A model generated the notes under the pieces. It was not told where the DNA came from. It saw only the letters and a list, made by a program, of their open reading frames with translations, and did no database searches. A stretch of DNA of 64,000 nt from Palsa-870 sp035937155 (GTDB lineage Bacteria > Chloroflexota > Dormibacteria > Dormibacterales > Dormibacteraceae): the NCBI GenBank assembly GCA_035937155.1, contig DASYVJ010000096.1, positions 1-64,000 on the forward strand, read 5' to 3'. Of this stretch, positions 32,150 through 41,315 are shown piece after piece (positions within the stretch are counted from its first letter, which is position 1; each line of letters begins with the position of its first letter). A program made the translations under genes and the position numbers.

Positions 32150-32479
32150 TTAGTGGCCGGGTGCTCGGTAGCCGAGTCCGGTGGACTTCTTGGCCGCTGC
32201 GTCCACCTCTTCCGTGGTGAGGAGGACTGTTGTCTTGTAGTGCGCTAGCGCCCCGGTAGCTCCCACAGCCAGCGCCAAAGCTGCTGCCGAGACGTTGTCC
32301 GGGGCTTCGACGATCACGTATACGTCGCTCGTACCGAACCCGTAATACATCGACTCGATACGGCCGCCCAACGCTTTGGTCGCCGCTTCCACTGCTGCCC
32401 GGCGGCCGCTGCCGCCCTCTTTGACCAGGCCCTTCAGTCCCTCGTGTGAGTACGCAGCTTCGATCAGATACTTGGCCAT
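32150..32479 (-). CDS. GYD-domain protein
   Basis: A 109-residue single-domain protein of the GYD family (ferredoxin-like fold). The characteristic core is YYGFGTSDVYVIVEAPDN, preceded by the start MAKYLIEAAYS. Proteins of this family are small, soluble and of unknown function. It lies 10 bases upstream of the HAD gene. Confidence 0.82.
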   Translation of the reverse strand: MAKYLIEAAYSHEGLKGLVKEGGSGRRAAVEAATKALGGRIESMYYGFGTSDVYVIVEAPDNVSAAALALAVGATGALAHYKTTVLLTTEEVDAAAKKSTGLGYRAPGH

Positions 32480-32515
32480 TGCGCTTGCCCTCCCGAACTA
32501 ACCGGCTGACGGCGA

Positions 32516-33211
32516 CTAACCTGCCTTCGGCAGGTACTCCTGGATGGCGTGAGCGAGGTGTTGCATCGACATCGACTGCAGCCACACCCGGCCCGGCCCG
32601 GTGAGGGCCGCCAGGAAGAGGCCTGAGCCGCCGAAGAACGCGTTCTGGATGCCGGGAACGGTCGTGATGTTGAAGCCGACCGACTCCTGGTACATGCCGA
32701 CATGGCCGGGGTGTACGCGCAGAGTGTTGCCGGGCTGCAGGTCATACACCACCACCTCGCCGTTCAGCTCGACCCAAGCCTGGCCCTGTCCCTGCAAGCG
32801 CTGCATGCGAAAGCCCGTGCCGCCAAAGATGCCGGCGCCCAACCTCTGCTGAAACCCGATCGAGAACTGGACGCCGATCGTCGCGCACATGAAGCCGTGG
32901 CGGTGGACCATGTAACCCTGACCGGGGGCGATCTCCATCGGCAGGATCTGACCGGGCAGCTTGGCCGCAAAGGCGAGCAGGCCAGGTCCGCCCACTGCTG
33001 TGTACTCGGTCATGAAGAGCGTGCCGCCCGCGACCGCACGGCCGAGCGCGCCCATGAAGCCACCCTGCTGACCGCCGGCTGAGGTCGAGGTCTGCATCTG
33101 AATGGCCATCGACATCCAGGCAAGCTGCCCCGACTCGGCGAATACTTTCTCGTTGGGCTGCATGTTCAGCTCGAGGACGGGCATCACCGTGCCGACGATC
33201 TTGGATTCCAT
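32516..33211 (-). CDS. AIM24-family protein
   Basis: A 231-residue protein of the AIM24/TIGR00266 family, which forms a beta-rich fold. It is glycine-rich: GGTLFMTEYTAVGGPGLLAF, RLGAGIFGGTGFRMQRLQG and FFGGSGLFLAALTGPGRVWL are family landmarks. In mitochondria AIM24 is a membrane-organising factor. The bacterial function is unknown. Gene order with GYD and HAD on the same strand suggests an operon. Confidence 0.85.
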   Translation of the reverse strand: MESKIVGTVMPVLELNMQPNEKVFAESGQLAWMSMAIQMQTSTSAGGQQGGFMGALGRAVAGGTLFMTEYTAVGGPGLLAFAAKLPGQILPMEIAPGQGYMVHRHGFMCATIGVQFSIGFQQRLGAGIFGGTGFRMQRLQGQGQAWVELNGEVVVYDLQPGNTLRVHPGHVGMYQESVGFNITTVPGIQNAFFGGSGLFLAALTGPGRVWLQSMSMQHLAHAIQEYLPKAG

Positions 33212-33246
33212 ATTCCCCCCTCGTGTCTAAAGCGGTGTCGAGCCGA

Positions 33247-33699
33247 TTATCCCCTCTCCCCATCAGGGTGAGTGAAATGAAAATCCGGATCGATGGTGCG
33301 CCGGCGTTCCGCCCTGCGACCCGGCGTGCGCGAGCACGAATCGCAGATCCCGACGACCAACACCTCAGTCCGGACCGGCTTGAAGTGATGACCTTCCTCC
33401 AGGTGAGCCTCGAGCGCACTGACTAGCTCCTCCTGGATGTGCAGGACACCTCCGCATACCTGGCAGACAGCGTGGTGGTGATCGCCGCTCGCGAGCTCGT
33501 AATAGGTCGCGCCCTCGCCGAGGTGCGCTGCATACATCGACCCTGAGGCGGTGAGCGCCTCCAGCGCCCGATAAACGGTGCTGCGAGGAAAGCCTGGCTT
33601 GCTCTTGTGCAGCTCCGTGGTGATTTCCTCGGCCGTACAGTGCCCGCCCAGGCTGACGATGGCGTCATAGACATCTTTCCGCTGCGCCGTCCGGCGCAT
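33247..33699 (-). CDS. Fur-family transcriptional regulator
   Basis: A 150-residue metal- or peroxide-responsive repressor. The winged helix includes RKDVYDAIVSLGGHCTAEEI and RSTVYRALEALTASG. The dimer domain shows the HHHAVCQVCG cysteine pair and the C-terminal CDSC pair for structural zinc. It could be Zur, PerR or Fur. The window contains an Nramp-like gene but no clear Fur box near it. The ATG at 33699 is taken. A GTG at 33714 sharing a base with the upstream stop (TAGTG) would add five residues. Confidence 0.85.
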   Translation of the reverse strand: MRRTAQRKDVYDAIVSLGGHCTAEEITTELHKSKPGFPRSTVYRALEALTASGSMYAAHLGEGATYYELASGDHHHAVCQVCGGVLHIQEELVSALEAHLEEGHHFKPVRTEVLVVGICDSCSRTPGRRAERRRTIDPDFHFTHPDGERG

Positions 33700-33713
33700 T
33701 CCAGGTGCGAGCA

Positions 33714-34814
33714 CTAGCTGGACGGGATTACCCGCAGTGAACGATCCGCATTGGTCAGGAGCCTGCAGCCTGCGCGTTCGACCACCACGTCGTCCTCGAT
33801 GCGGACGCCACCCCAACCAGGGATGTAGATGCCCGGCTCGACGGTGAACACCATGCCAGCCTCGAGCACCGTCGCCGAACCTGGATCAAGACTCGGATCT
33901 TCATGCGCTTCGAGCCCAAGGCCATGGCCGGTGCGGTGGAAGAACCGATCGCCCATGCCGGCGGCGTCGATCACCCTGCGCGCCGCCGCGTCGACGGTAC
34001 CGGTCGTGGTGCCGGCCCGCACCGCCGCGATGGCGGCGTCGTGCGCCGCGAGCACCAGGCTGTGAATCTCCTTGTGCCGGGCGGTCGGCTCACCGACCAC
34101 AGCCATGCGCGTTGTGTCCGCACGGTAGCCCTCGAAGGTGGCGCCGAAATCAAGTAGCACGAAGTCGCCGGCCGCGAGCCTGCGGCTGGTCGGGTGCATA
34201 TGCGGGAGAGCAGAGTTGGGCCCGGACTGGACAAGGCTTTCAAATGACAGCGTGCCGCCCTGTTCGCCGATTGCCGCGCCGATCAGCACAGAAACCTCGA
34301 GCTCAGTCTGTCCGGGATGGAGCCTGTCCAGGATCTTTTCGGTGGCGGCGTCGGTGATCGACCCTGCGCGCGCCAGCTTTTCGACCTCATCGTGATTCTT
34401 GATCCGCCTCAAACGGCGGATCTCGGGGCTCACGTCGACCATCTCGCGCGCAGCGGTGCGAGCGACCAGCAGCTCCGCGGCATGAAGGGTCAGGTGCTCC
34501 TTCTCGACGCCGACCTCGACACAACCCTCCAACGCGCTGCGCACCAACGAATATGCGTCCTCGCCGTCACGCCATGACACGACGTCAGCGGAGTCGCCAT
34601 GCCGGCTCGCTTTCTCTTGCTCAATCGCCGGCACGATGAGGGTCGCCCGATCCGGCCGCACAGCGAGTGCCATCAGGCGCTCAAAGGGCTCGGCGTGGAA
34701 GCCGGTCAGGTACGCGATCGAAACGGGCTTCGTGACGTAGACCGCATCCAGGTTGTGGCGCGCCAACCATTCACGTAGGTTCTGCAGCGGCGCCGTGGTG
34801 GTGGCGCTACTCAA
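33714..34814 (-). CDS. M24-family Xaa-Pro aminopeptidase
   Basis: A 366-residue metallopeptidase of the pita-bread fold that removes N-terminal residues before proline. The metal ligands appear in order: LLDFGATFEGYRADTTR (two Asp), HRTGHGLGLEAHE (His), FTVEPGIYIPG (Glu) and VRIEDDVVV (Glu). The N-terminal creatinase-like domain spans about residues 1-130. The TTG at 34814 overlaps the GreA stop by eight bases, so it is translated after GreA. The gene is followed directly by the Fur regulator. Confidence 0.85.
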   Translation of the reverse strand: MSSATTTAPLQNLREWLARHNLDAVYVTKPVSIAYLTGFHAEPFERLMALAVRPDRATLIVPAIEQEKASRHGDSADVVSWRDGEDAYSLVRSALEGCVEVGVEKEHLTLHAAELLVARTAAREMVDVSPEIRRLRRIKNHDEVEKLARAGSITDAATEKILDRLHPGQTELEVSVLIGAAIGEQGGTLSFESLVQSGPNSALPHMHPTSRRLAAGDFVLLDFGATFEGYRADTTRMAVVGEPTARHKEIHSLVLAAHDAAIAAVRAGTTTGTVDAAARRVIDAAGMGDRFFHRTGHGLGLEAHEDPSLDPGSATVLEAGMVFTVEPGIYIPGWGGVRIEDDVVVERAGCRLLTNADRSLRVIPSS

Positions 34815-35271
34815 TGCCGACGATTCGCACGCTATAGGTCTCATTTGGCGTCTTGATCTCGACCTCTTCGCCGACGCGATGTCCAATGAGCGCTTTGCCA
34901 AGCGCGGATTCGTAACTGACCCGGCCCGCCTTCGGATCGGCTTCGGCGGGCCCGACTATGCGGTAGGTTTCCTGGTCGGCTCCCTCCTCGCTGAAGTGCA
35001 CGGTGCTGCCCATGTCGACCACGCCGGTCCTGGCCTTGGTCTCGATGAGGACGTGGTTCTTGACGATCGCCTCGAGCTCATTGATCCGCGCCTCCATCAT
35101 CCCCTGCTCGTTCTTGGCGGCGTGGTACTCGAAGTTCTCCGAAAGGTCCCCGAACTCTCTCGCCGCCTTGATCTTCGCCACGATCGCGGGCCGTTTGACC
35201 GTGGTCAGCTCGTGGAGCTCATGCTTTACCGTCTCGAGTCCTTCAGGTGTGATGTGAACGTCGTTGGTCAT
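34807..35271 (-). CDS. greA: Transcription elongation factor GreA
   Basis: A 154-residue Gre factor that rescues backtracked RNA polymerase by stimulating transcript cleavage. The N-terminal coiled coil has AREFGDLSENFEYHAAKNEQ, which includes the tip acidic residues that reach the polymerase active site. The C-terminal domain ends GKALIGHRVGEEVEIKTPNE. The usual family length is about 158. First gene of a GreA, M24 peptidase, Fur run. ATG 35271 is chosen over the TTG one codon upstream. Confidence 0.93.
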   Translation of the reverse strand: MTNDVHITPEGLETVKHELHELTTVKRPAIVAKIKAAREFGDLSENFEYHAAKNEQGMMEARINELEAIVKNHVLIETKARTGVVDMGSTVHFSEEGADQETYRIVGPAEADPKAGRVSYESALGKALIGHRVGEEVEIKTPNETYSVRIVGIE

Positions 35272-35324
35272 CAAACCGAGTCTAGTCCTGCGCGCGCTCG
35301 AGGCTCTCCATATAAAGTCGCGGC

Positions 35325-35783
35325 ATGAGACGGCTATTGCTGACGGTTGGGATGCTGCTGATGGGCATGGCGCTGGTCGGCGGCGCCGCCGTCTCGCTCG
35401 TCGGGACCTCGCTGCTGCCCCTAGACCAGGAGGTTGGCACCCACGCGTCGGCGGCCGGAGCGGTGCTGGGCATCGGGCTGATGGCCGCGGCGGTCAACCC
35501 CGCCGGCAACATCGGGTGGGTGCGGGCGGGAATCCTGTACGGGTTCGTCGTCTTAGCTTTCGAAGCCGGCTCGTACTACCTCTGGCACGCGCCGTTCCAC
35601 GTGGGCCCGGTCTTCTTCGGTCTGGCGTTCAGCCTGCTGCTGATCGCCACCTATCCCCAACGCAAGCAGCTGGTCCCATCGACTTCCAGCGCCGGCGCCA
35701 GACCAAATCCAGCTTCGACGGCTCACTCGGCGAACGACAAGCGGGCGACCGACAACGAGAAGGAAGAGGCGCCTACGTCTTAG
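35325..35783 (+). CDS. Small four-helix membrane protein
   Basis: A 152-residue protein with four hydrophobic segments near residues 4-30, 42-59, 67-85 and 90-107, then a Ser/Ala-rich polar tail of about 40 residues. No family was recognised. It diverges from greA, and its end overlaps the end of the convergent DUF4191-like gene. Confidence 0.6.
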   Translation: MRRLLLTVGMLLMGMALVGGAAVSLVGTSLLPLDQEVGTHASAAGAVLGIGLMAAAVNPAGNIGWVRAGILYGFVVLAFEAGSYYLWHAPFHVGPVFFGLAFSLLLIATYPQRKQLVPSTSSAGARPNPASTAHSANDKRATDNEKEEAPTS

Positions 35784-36597
35784 GGGCGAGCGCCTGGACC
35801 TCGGTCATCATCCGGCGCTGCAGCAGGAAGGACACTCCGTAAACCGCGCCGGCGAGAGCGGCGCCCGCGAGCACCGCCAGCAGCGCGTGCAGCCACGACG
35901 GGTCCAGCGGCGCGAGCGCGACTGCATCGTCGCCGATGACAGCACCGAGAATAAGGCCGAGCGGCGTCAGGAGCGGCAGCAGCTGAAGGCGCTTCATCAC
36001 CGGTGGCACCGGCGGCTCGACGCGACCCACCATCCGCTGGCCCATCACGCCAACAGAGCGGACGTGTCGCAGGTTCGGAGTCACTGTCAGGACCACGTTG
36101 ACCTGGTTGCCGGGAACCTGCTTCAGGCGAGCGGGAGGCACGAGGTACTGCTCAACACCGCCTCTGGTCTGGACCATCATCATGCCGAGGCCGATCGAGG
36201 TGCTCACCGAGCTCGCACCGACGAGCTGCCCCTGCACCAGCTTGGCCTCAGCTTTGCGGTCTCGCATCGCAAGCCGGAAGCCCGGCGCGATAAAGCTAGC
36301 GAGAAGGGCGATCGGGAGCACCCACGCCAGCGCCGCCGCGAAGGCATCGGGCCATCCGTAGATGCGCGGCAAGAAGATGATGCAGGCCGCTATGGCCAGC
36401 ACGCAGACAACGCCCGCAGCGGCCGCGATGTAGCCCATCCGAATGACGAAGTCGGGCGCGTACCCCTGCAGCATCCCGCCCGCCTGGACGTAACGCTCGC
36501 GCTGCTTGCGCGTCGCGCCAGGCGTTGCTGCAGTGCCCGCTTTCGGCTGCACCTGCCGCACCTGTTGGCGGACCTGCCTGATCTGTTTCTTCCCCAC
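35773..36597 (-). CDS. DUF4191-like membrane protein
   Basis: A 274-residue protein: a basic Gln-rich N-terminus (KKQIRQVRQQVRQVQPK), two helices near residues 52-75 and 84-107, a beta-rich middle domain with VGASSVSTSIGLGMMMVQTR and QVNVVLTVTPNLRHV, and two C-terminal helices. This fits DUF4191, an actinobacterial-type membrane family of unknown role that often lies near lipoate or cell-envelope genes. No such neighbours are found here. Confidence 0.6.
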   Translation of the reverse strand: MGKKQIRQVRQQVRQVQPKAGTAATPGATRKQRERYVQAGGMLQGYAPDFVIRMGYIAAAAGVVCVLAIAACIIFLPRIYGWPDAFAAALAWVLPIALLASFIAPGFRLAMRDRKAEAKLVQGQLVGASSVSTSIGLGMMMVQTRGGVEQYLVPPARLKQVPGNQVNVVLTVTPNLRHVRSVGVMGQRMVGRVEPPVPPVMKRLQLLPLLTPLGLILGAVIGDDAVALAPLDPSWLHALLAVLAGAALAGAVYGVSFLLQRRMMTEVQALAPKT

Positions 36598-36625
36598 GCC
36601 TGTTCTCAGTTCGGGAGTGTATCGA

Positions 36626-37837
36626 TTACGAGGAGCGTTGCGAGGGGTCGACCGCCGGAACCAGCACGTGCTTCACGTAAGTCGTTCCGTTGACTTTGAA
36701 GCTGCCGGTGAAGAGGATGGACGGCTCGTAGAAGCTGTGGTCGCCTGCCACGACCATCGAGTAGACGAGCTCCGCGGTGGTCAGCGCCACGGTCGGAGTG
36801 TTCGCGCTGCCCGCGCTCGCCGGCGATGACGCGAGGGCGGAGCGCACCGCCTCGTCGGCGGAGATGATCGAGTAGTCGGCCGACTCAAGATTGAGCGGCA
36901 GCGGCCCCATCGCCGAGGTCGGCTTGTTGCCGTTCAGGTCGACCTCCAGGCCGTAACGCTCCCCTCCGCCGTCGACCAGGTACGCATAGCCGTAACCACC
37001 CACGGCGAACTGCCTGCTCAGCGTCACCTTCGACAGATCGCCCAAGACCACGGTGTCCGACGTATACGGCCACGAGGGCGCCAGGCTGTGCTGCGCGAGA
37101 AAGACAACGGCCACGTCAACCGGACCGCCCGCGGCCTCGATCGGGGCAAGCGCCGTGATCGGCAGGATGATGAACGACGGCTCGTGCGCGGGCGCCTGGA
37201 CCGTGCCCCTGACGCGAACGTTGAAGTCGGTCGTCTCATACGACCCCAGGTAGCCGGCAGGCCGGTTCTGGAGGATCGCGCCTAAAGAAGTGGCGAACTG
37301 ATCCGCCGTGTTGGTCGATGGCTCCCGGTAGCGAAACACTGGCGCGGTGGTGATTCTCAGGTCGAGCTTGCCGGTCCACGTGAGGGTGACCGGGCCGGCG
37401 TACGCGGCGCTGGGCGCGGTCGCGCCAGGCTGGCTCGCCCCGTCCACAGCCTTGGTTGGTGCGCCGGCGATGAGCACAGGCGACGGCAGCCGGCCAAACG
37501 TCCCGGGCGAGCCGGCGTCATAGTGCTGCGCCCCAGACGAAAGGCTCGCTGTCGAGCCGGCGCCACCGCCAAAGCGCGCGCCGCTGTATGCCAGCGCGCT
37601 CACGCCGATGATGACCACCAGCACGGCCGCCGCCGCCGCCATCGGGACCCTAGGCGCTTCGCGAATGCCCTCGATGAGACCGAGCCACGCATCGCGCAGC
37701 CGTGAACCGGCCGGCCTGCGGGCCTGCATGCGGGTCCAGAGCTCGTCCTCGAAACCAACGCGCGGCCGCGCGGTGTCGAAGGCGTCGTCGAGCTGCCGCT
37801 GAAGCGCTTCGAGCTCGAGGTCCTCTGGCTCGCTCAC
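36626..37837 (-). CDS. Putative anti-sigma factor with large extracytoplasmic domain
   Basis: A 403-residue single-pass membrane protein. The cytoplasmic N-terminal part (about residues 1-70) has VSEPEDLELEALQRQLDDAF. One transmembrane helix lies near residues 70-90 (MAAAAAVLVVIIGVSALAYS). The rest is extracytoplasmic. The GTG at 37837 overlaps the stop of the ECF sigma gene as GTGA, so it is probably its regulator. No zinc-binding anti-sigma motif is seen. The external domain may sense an envelope or solute signal. Confidence 0.75.
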   Translation of the reverse strand: MSEPEDLELEALQRQLDDAFDTARPRVGFEDELWTRMQARRPAGSRLRDAWLGLIEGIREAPRVPMAAAAAVLVVIIGVSALAYSGARFGGGAGSTASLSSGAQHYDAGSPGTFGRLPSPVLIAGAPTKAVDGASQPGATAPSAAYAGPVTLTWTGKLDLRITTAPVFRYREPSTNTADQFATSLGAILQNRPAGYLGSYETTDFNVRVRGTVQAPAHEPSFIILPITALAPIEAAGGPVDVAVVFLAQHSLAPSWPYTSDTVVLGDLSKVTLSRQFAVGGYGYAYLVDGGGERYGLEVDLNGNKPTSAMGPLPLNLESADYSIISADEAVRSALASSPASAGSANTPTVALTTAELVYSMVVAGDHSFYEPSILFTGSFKVNGTTYVKHVLVPAVDPSQRSS

Positions 37838-38340
37838 ACGCCCTCCTTCGCCACCGCTTCCTTCAACGCTTTCAGCGCGCGGTGGTAGAGCATCTTGGCG
37901 GCATCCTCGCTGCACTTCAGCAGGACACCGACCTCTTCGAAGCTGAGTCCGGAATGGCGCAGAGAGATCGCGTCGCGCTGGCGTTCCGGCAATTGCGCCA
38001 CGTGCTCGAGGAGCGCCCTGTATTGGATCCGATCCTCCGCCACGCCGGACGGATCCACCTCGGCCACCGGCTGATGCTCGATCGTCCGGCGCAAGCGTTC
38101 CCGGCGGCCGTGGGCGCGGAAGTGATCCAGGGTCGAGTTGCGGGCGATCCGAAACAGCCACGCGGCCGGTGTCGTGTTGCGCGCCTCAAACCGGTCGTAG
38201 GCGTTGTATGCGTTCATGAAAACCTGGGCCGTGATGTCCTCCGCGTCGGCCGAGCTCGCGACCTGCGCCCGGACATAGGCGTAGATCCGGGCCAGGTAGG
38301 CACGGTAGAGATCCTCAAATGGCGGCCGGTCGGCGACCAC
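37834..38340 (-). CDS. ECF sigma-70 family RNA polymerase sigma factor
   Basis: A 168-residue ECF sigma factor. Region 2 has YVRAQVASSADAEDITAQVF and MNAYNAYDRF, and region 4 has RHSGLSFEEVGVLLKCSEDA with AKMLYHRALKALKEA. The GTG start at 38340 fits the family N-terminus (FEDLYRAYLARIYAYV). It is translationally coupled to the putative anti-sigma gene. An ECF sigma of this kind usually controls its own operon, but no repeat-supported promoter was seen. Confidence 0.87.
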   Translation of the reverse strand: MVADRPPFEDLYRAYLARIYAYVRAQVASSADAEDITAQVFMNAYNAYDRFEARNTTPAAWLFRIARNSTLDHFRAHGRRERLRRTIEHQPVAEVDPSGVAEDRIQYRALLEHVAQLPERQRDAISLRHSGLSFEEVGVLLKCSEDAAKMLYHRALKALKEAVAKEGV

Positions 38341-38419
38341 GGCCGGTTCATGGTATGGGCAGGCACCGTATTTGAGGCAACGCCTGGGTTGTCTCAGGCG
38401 TAACGAGACTCAGCAATCC

Positions 38420-39166
38420 CTAGGTTCTGATAGCGGCGCCTATCTCCACCGGACGGTTCGTGAAGATCGAGTCGGGTTTGCAGAGCTTGCACCACGCCAC
38501 GGCCGCGTCGTCGTCCACAGGCCAGACCGCGACGCCGCCGCCGGCGGCATGGATCTCCTTGATCAGTTGTGCGTCCATCGCGCCCCAGTGGGGAGAGTAG
38601 ATGTCGGCTCCGGACTCTTTCAACATTCGGGCAGGATCGATGGGCCGGGCTCCCTCGAGAATGCCGAGCTGCAGCCTCGGCTCCATCTCGCGAAGGACGC
38701 GGATCGACGGGTGATGAAAGGAGACGACCGCGCATTCCGAGACCGCGCCCAACTGCCGCAGCATCGCAACGAGCTTGTCTTCGAGCCCGGGGTACTGGAT
38801 GGGGGCCTGCTTGATCTCGATCACGAGCCCGACCTTGCCGAGGGCCAGCTCGACCACCTCCTGGAGGAGAGGGATGCGCTCGCCATGTCCCGCGTCCAGG
38901 CGGCGGAGCTCGGCCGCCGAATGGTCGCGCACGAGACCGGTTCCGTTTGTCGTGCGCTGCAGGGAGTGGTCGTGGATCACGACCAGCCGGCTGTCAGACG
39001 ACAGGTGGACGTCACACTCGATGAGGTCGCAACCTGCCTCGATAGCCGACCGGAACGAGCGCATCGTGTTCTCGGGATTGTGGGCCGGGTTGCCCCGATG
39101 ACCACCCAGCAAGGGACGGCCGTCGTCGTGCGCGGCTTCGTAGCGATCCCGTATGGATTGAGTCAA
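38420..39166 (-). CDS. Glycerophosphodiester phosphodiesterase
   Basis: A 248-residue GDPD of the TIM-barrel PLC-like fold, which cleaves glycerophosphodiesters into an alcohol and glycerol-3-phosphate. Motifs seen: GHRGNPAHNPENT (catalytic His), IECDVHLSSDSRLVVIHDH with metal and catalytic residues, and VIEIK. No signal peptide, so it is cytoplasmic, like E. coli UgpQ. The TTG at 39166 is the only start available before the conserved part. Confidence 0.88.
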   Translation of the reverse strand: MTQSIRDRYEAAHDDGRPLLGGHRGNPAHNPENTMRSFRSAIEAGCDLIECDVHLSSDSRLVVIHDHSLQRTTNGTGLVRDHSAAELRRLDAGHGERIPLLQEVVELALGKVGLVIEIKQAPIQYPGLEDKLVAMLRQLGAVSECAVVSFHHPSIRVLREMEPRLQLGILEGARPIDPARMLKESGADIYSPHWGAMDAQLIKEIHAAGGGVAVWPVDDDAAVAWCKLCKPDSIFTNRPVEIGAAIRT

Positions 39167-39288
39167 GCGCCGGTCAGTTTAACTGCGCTCATGGCCCAAT
39201 CTGGTGTAGAGCAATTGGTTAGTGACAGTCGGCGAATCTTTCGCAATCGCTAACAAACCGTCGCCGCCTCCTTGTCTATAGTGCTTGG

Positions 39289-40686
39289 GTGAGCCCGGGC
39301 CGCCCACAGACCATCGGCGAGGTGCGCGCTAGCGGGCACAAACGCGAGACGGTCAAGCAGGAAATGCGCCGTAATCTGCTGACCCGCCTTCGCTCCGGTG
39401 CGCCGCTGCTCGAAGGGATCGTCGGCTACGACGACACCGTGCTGCCGCAGCTTTCCAATGCCGTGATCTCCGGCCACGACGTGATCCTCCTCGGCGAGCG
39501 CGGCCAGGCAAAGAGCCGGATCATGCGCTCGCTGGTAAGCCTCCTCGATCCGGAGGTGCCCGCCATCGCGGGCTGTGAGGTCAACGATCACCCCTATGCG
39601 CCGATCTGCCGGCGGTGCCTCGACCTGGTCGCGAAGGATGGCGACAAGGTCGAAGTGGACTGGATCGAGCGTGACCGTCGTTACGGCGAGAAGCTGGCGA
39701 CGCCGGACATATCGATTGCCGATCTCATCGGCGAGGTTGACCCCATCAAGGTCGCCGAGGGTCGTTACCTCGCCGACGAGCTCACCATCCACTACGGCCT
39801 GCTGCCACGGACGAATCGCGGCATCTTCGGCCTCAACGAGCTGCCAGACCTCGCAGAGCGCATACAGGTCGGCTTGCTAAACATCATGGAAGAGAAGGAC
39901 GTACAGATCCGCGGCTACCGCGTGCGGCTTCCGCTCGACCTGTTCGTAATCGCCAGCGCCAACCCTGAGGACTACACCTCGCGCGGTCGCATCATCACGC
40001 CGCTCAAGGACCGGTTCGGCTCACAGGTGCGCACCCACTACCCGTTGAGCATCGGCGAAGAGATGCAGATCATGGAGGCCGAGAGGCACCCAGTCCCTGA
40101 AGACTTCGAGCTGATCTTTCCTTCCTTCATGAAAGAGATCGTCGCCGAGCTGACGCACCTCGCGCGACGCAGCCCACACATCTCTCAGTCATCGGGCGTC
40201 TCGGTGCGCATGTCGATTGCGAACTTCGAAAACCTGGCGAGCAACTCTGTGCGGCGAGCCGCTCGACTTGGAGAGACACTCGCCGTACCTCGGATCACCG
40301 ACCTGGCATTTCTCGCTTCGTCCACAGCGGGACGACTCGAGATCGAAGCACTCGATGAAGGGAAAGAGGAGCAGGTGCTCTCACGCCTCGAGCGCGGCGC
40401 GGTGAGCGCTGTCTTCAGCCGGCACTTCTCCGCCGCACAGTTCGACGGGGTCGTTGCGAAGTTCGAAGAGGGCAACATGCTCGAGGTCGGTGAAGGTATC
40501 CCGGCGCGGACCTATACACGCGCTTTCGGTGACCTTGGTGAGCTGAGCACTGCGCTGAAGAAGCTCAACCTTCCCGACCGCCCCGAAGTTCGAGCGTCGG
40601 TGATCGAATTCTTGCTCGAAGGCCTGCACCTGAACAAGCGCCTGAACAAGGATGAGGTGGACGGGCGGGCGGTCTACCGGCGCTGA
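39289..40686 (+). CDS. AAA+ ATPase, magnesium-chelatase ChlI/MoxR-like
   Basis: A 465-residue AAA+ protein. The Walker A variant is ILLGERGQAKSR (about residue 70), sensor and Walker B regions are GIFGLNELPDLAERIQVGLL and FVIASANPEDYTSRG, and a CRRC pair lies near residue 107. The C-terminal 150 residues are helical. It resembles the ATPase half of two-component ATPase/VWA machines of the ChlI or MoxR type, but no VWA-domain partner is next to it. GTG start. The 13-base overlap with the convergent membrane gene means that no terminator separates them. Confidence 0.82.
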   Translation: MSPGRPQTIGEVRASGHKRETVKQEMRRNLLTRLRSGAPLLEGIVGYDDTVLPQLSNAVISGHDVILLGERGQAKSRIMRSLVSLLDPEVPAIAGCEVNDHPYAPICRRCLDLVAKDGDKVEVDWIERDRRYGEKLATPDISIADLIGEVDPIKVAEGRYLADELTIHYGLLPRTNRGIFGLNELPDLAERIQVGLLNIMEEKDVQIRGYRVRLPLDLFVIASANPEDYTSRGRIITPLKDRFGSQVRTHYPLSIGEEMQIMEAERHPVPEDFELIFPSFMKEIVAELTHLARRSPHISQSSGVSVRMSIANFENLASNSVRRAARLGETLAVPRITDLAFLASSTAGRLEIEALDEGKEEQVLSRLERGAVSAVFSRHFSAAQFDGVVAKFEEGNMLEVGEGIPARTYTRAFGDLGELSTALKKLNLPDRPEVRASVIEFLLEGLHLNKRLNKDEVDGRAVYRR

Positions 40687-41063
40687 GCCGGCTGACGGCG
40701 CAGGTCGAGTACGGCTCCGACCGTGCCGGCAATTCCACCACCTAGCGCGCCGCCAATCGTGTCTATGAGGACGTTCACGACAGGCTTGCCAAAAGCCACG
40801 TAGGTCAACCCTCCAACGCAGCCGGCGATGGCGCCGGCGATGAGCCCGGCCAGAGTCCCCGCCATCACGCGCCCTGAGTGCATACCTGCACGGCCCCCGA
40901 TCGCACCTAGGATCCCGACGGGCACCAGCACAAAAGCAGCGAGGAGGAGCGCTTCGGGAATCCAGCTGAACGTCGGCGACAGTCCCAACACGCCGAGCAC
41001 GATCGCAACCACGCTCAGGATTGCGCCTCCGAGGAGCCCTTCAGACAAGACGGTGGTCTTCAC
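40674..41063 (-). CDS. Glycine-rich membrane protein
   Basis: A 129-residue protein made mostly of hydrophobic, Gly/Ala-rich helices at about residues 8-28, 35-58, 65-90 and 98-118. No family was recognised. GTG start with an aaggggcg ribosome site. It is probably co-transcribed with the zinc-ribbon gene upstream, 28 bases away. Confidence 0.6.
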   Translation of the reverse strand: MKTTVLSEGLLGGAILSVVAIVLGVLGLSPTFSWIPEALLLAAFVLVPVGILGAIGGRAGMHSGRVMAGTLAGLIAGAIAGCVGGLTYVAFGKPVVNVLIDTIGGALGGGIAGTVGAVLDLRRQPAQRR

Positions 41064-41090
41064 CGCCCCTTTCGGCCTATTTCTGGCGGC

Positions 41091-41288
41091 CTATTTCTGG
41101 GCCGAGTAGGTCCAGATGAAGCCGACCAGCACCACCACCACCAGCAAGAAGAAGAGGATCTCGAACCGCAATGCGACGCGAACCAGCCGGCGCGCGCGCC
41201 GGGTTCGCTCACCACATCGCTCGCAGTAAGCGGCGTTCGGTACCAGCTCCCCACCGCACTTGTCGCACGCGACCTGAACTTGGGCCAT
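41091..41288 (-). CDS. Zinc-ribbon single-span membrane protein
   Basis: A 65-residue protein. The N-terminal zinc ribbon has two CxxC pairs (CDKCGGELVPNAAYCERCGE), then a basic linker RTRRARRLVR and one transmembrane helix (EILFFLLVVVVLVGFIW). This is a tiny membrane-tethered zinc ribbon of unknown role. The start lies 27 bases from the divergent DinB-like gene. A 13-base direct repeat (ggcctatttctgg) follows its stop near 41075-41100. Confidence 0.7.
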   Translation of the reverse strand: MAQVQVACDKCGGELVPNAAYCERCGERTRRARRLVRVALRFEILFFLLVVVVLVGFIWTYSAQK

Positions 41289-41315
41289 TACTCAAAGGCT
41301 ACATACTCAGGTGAG

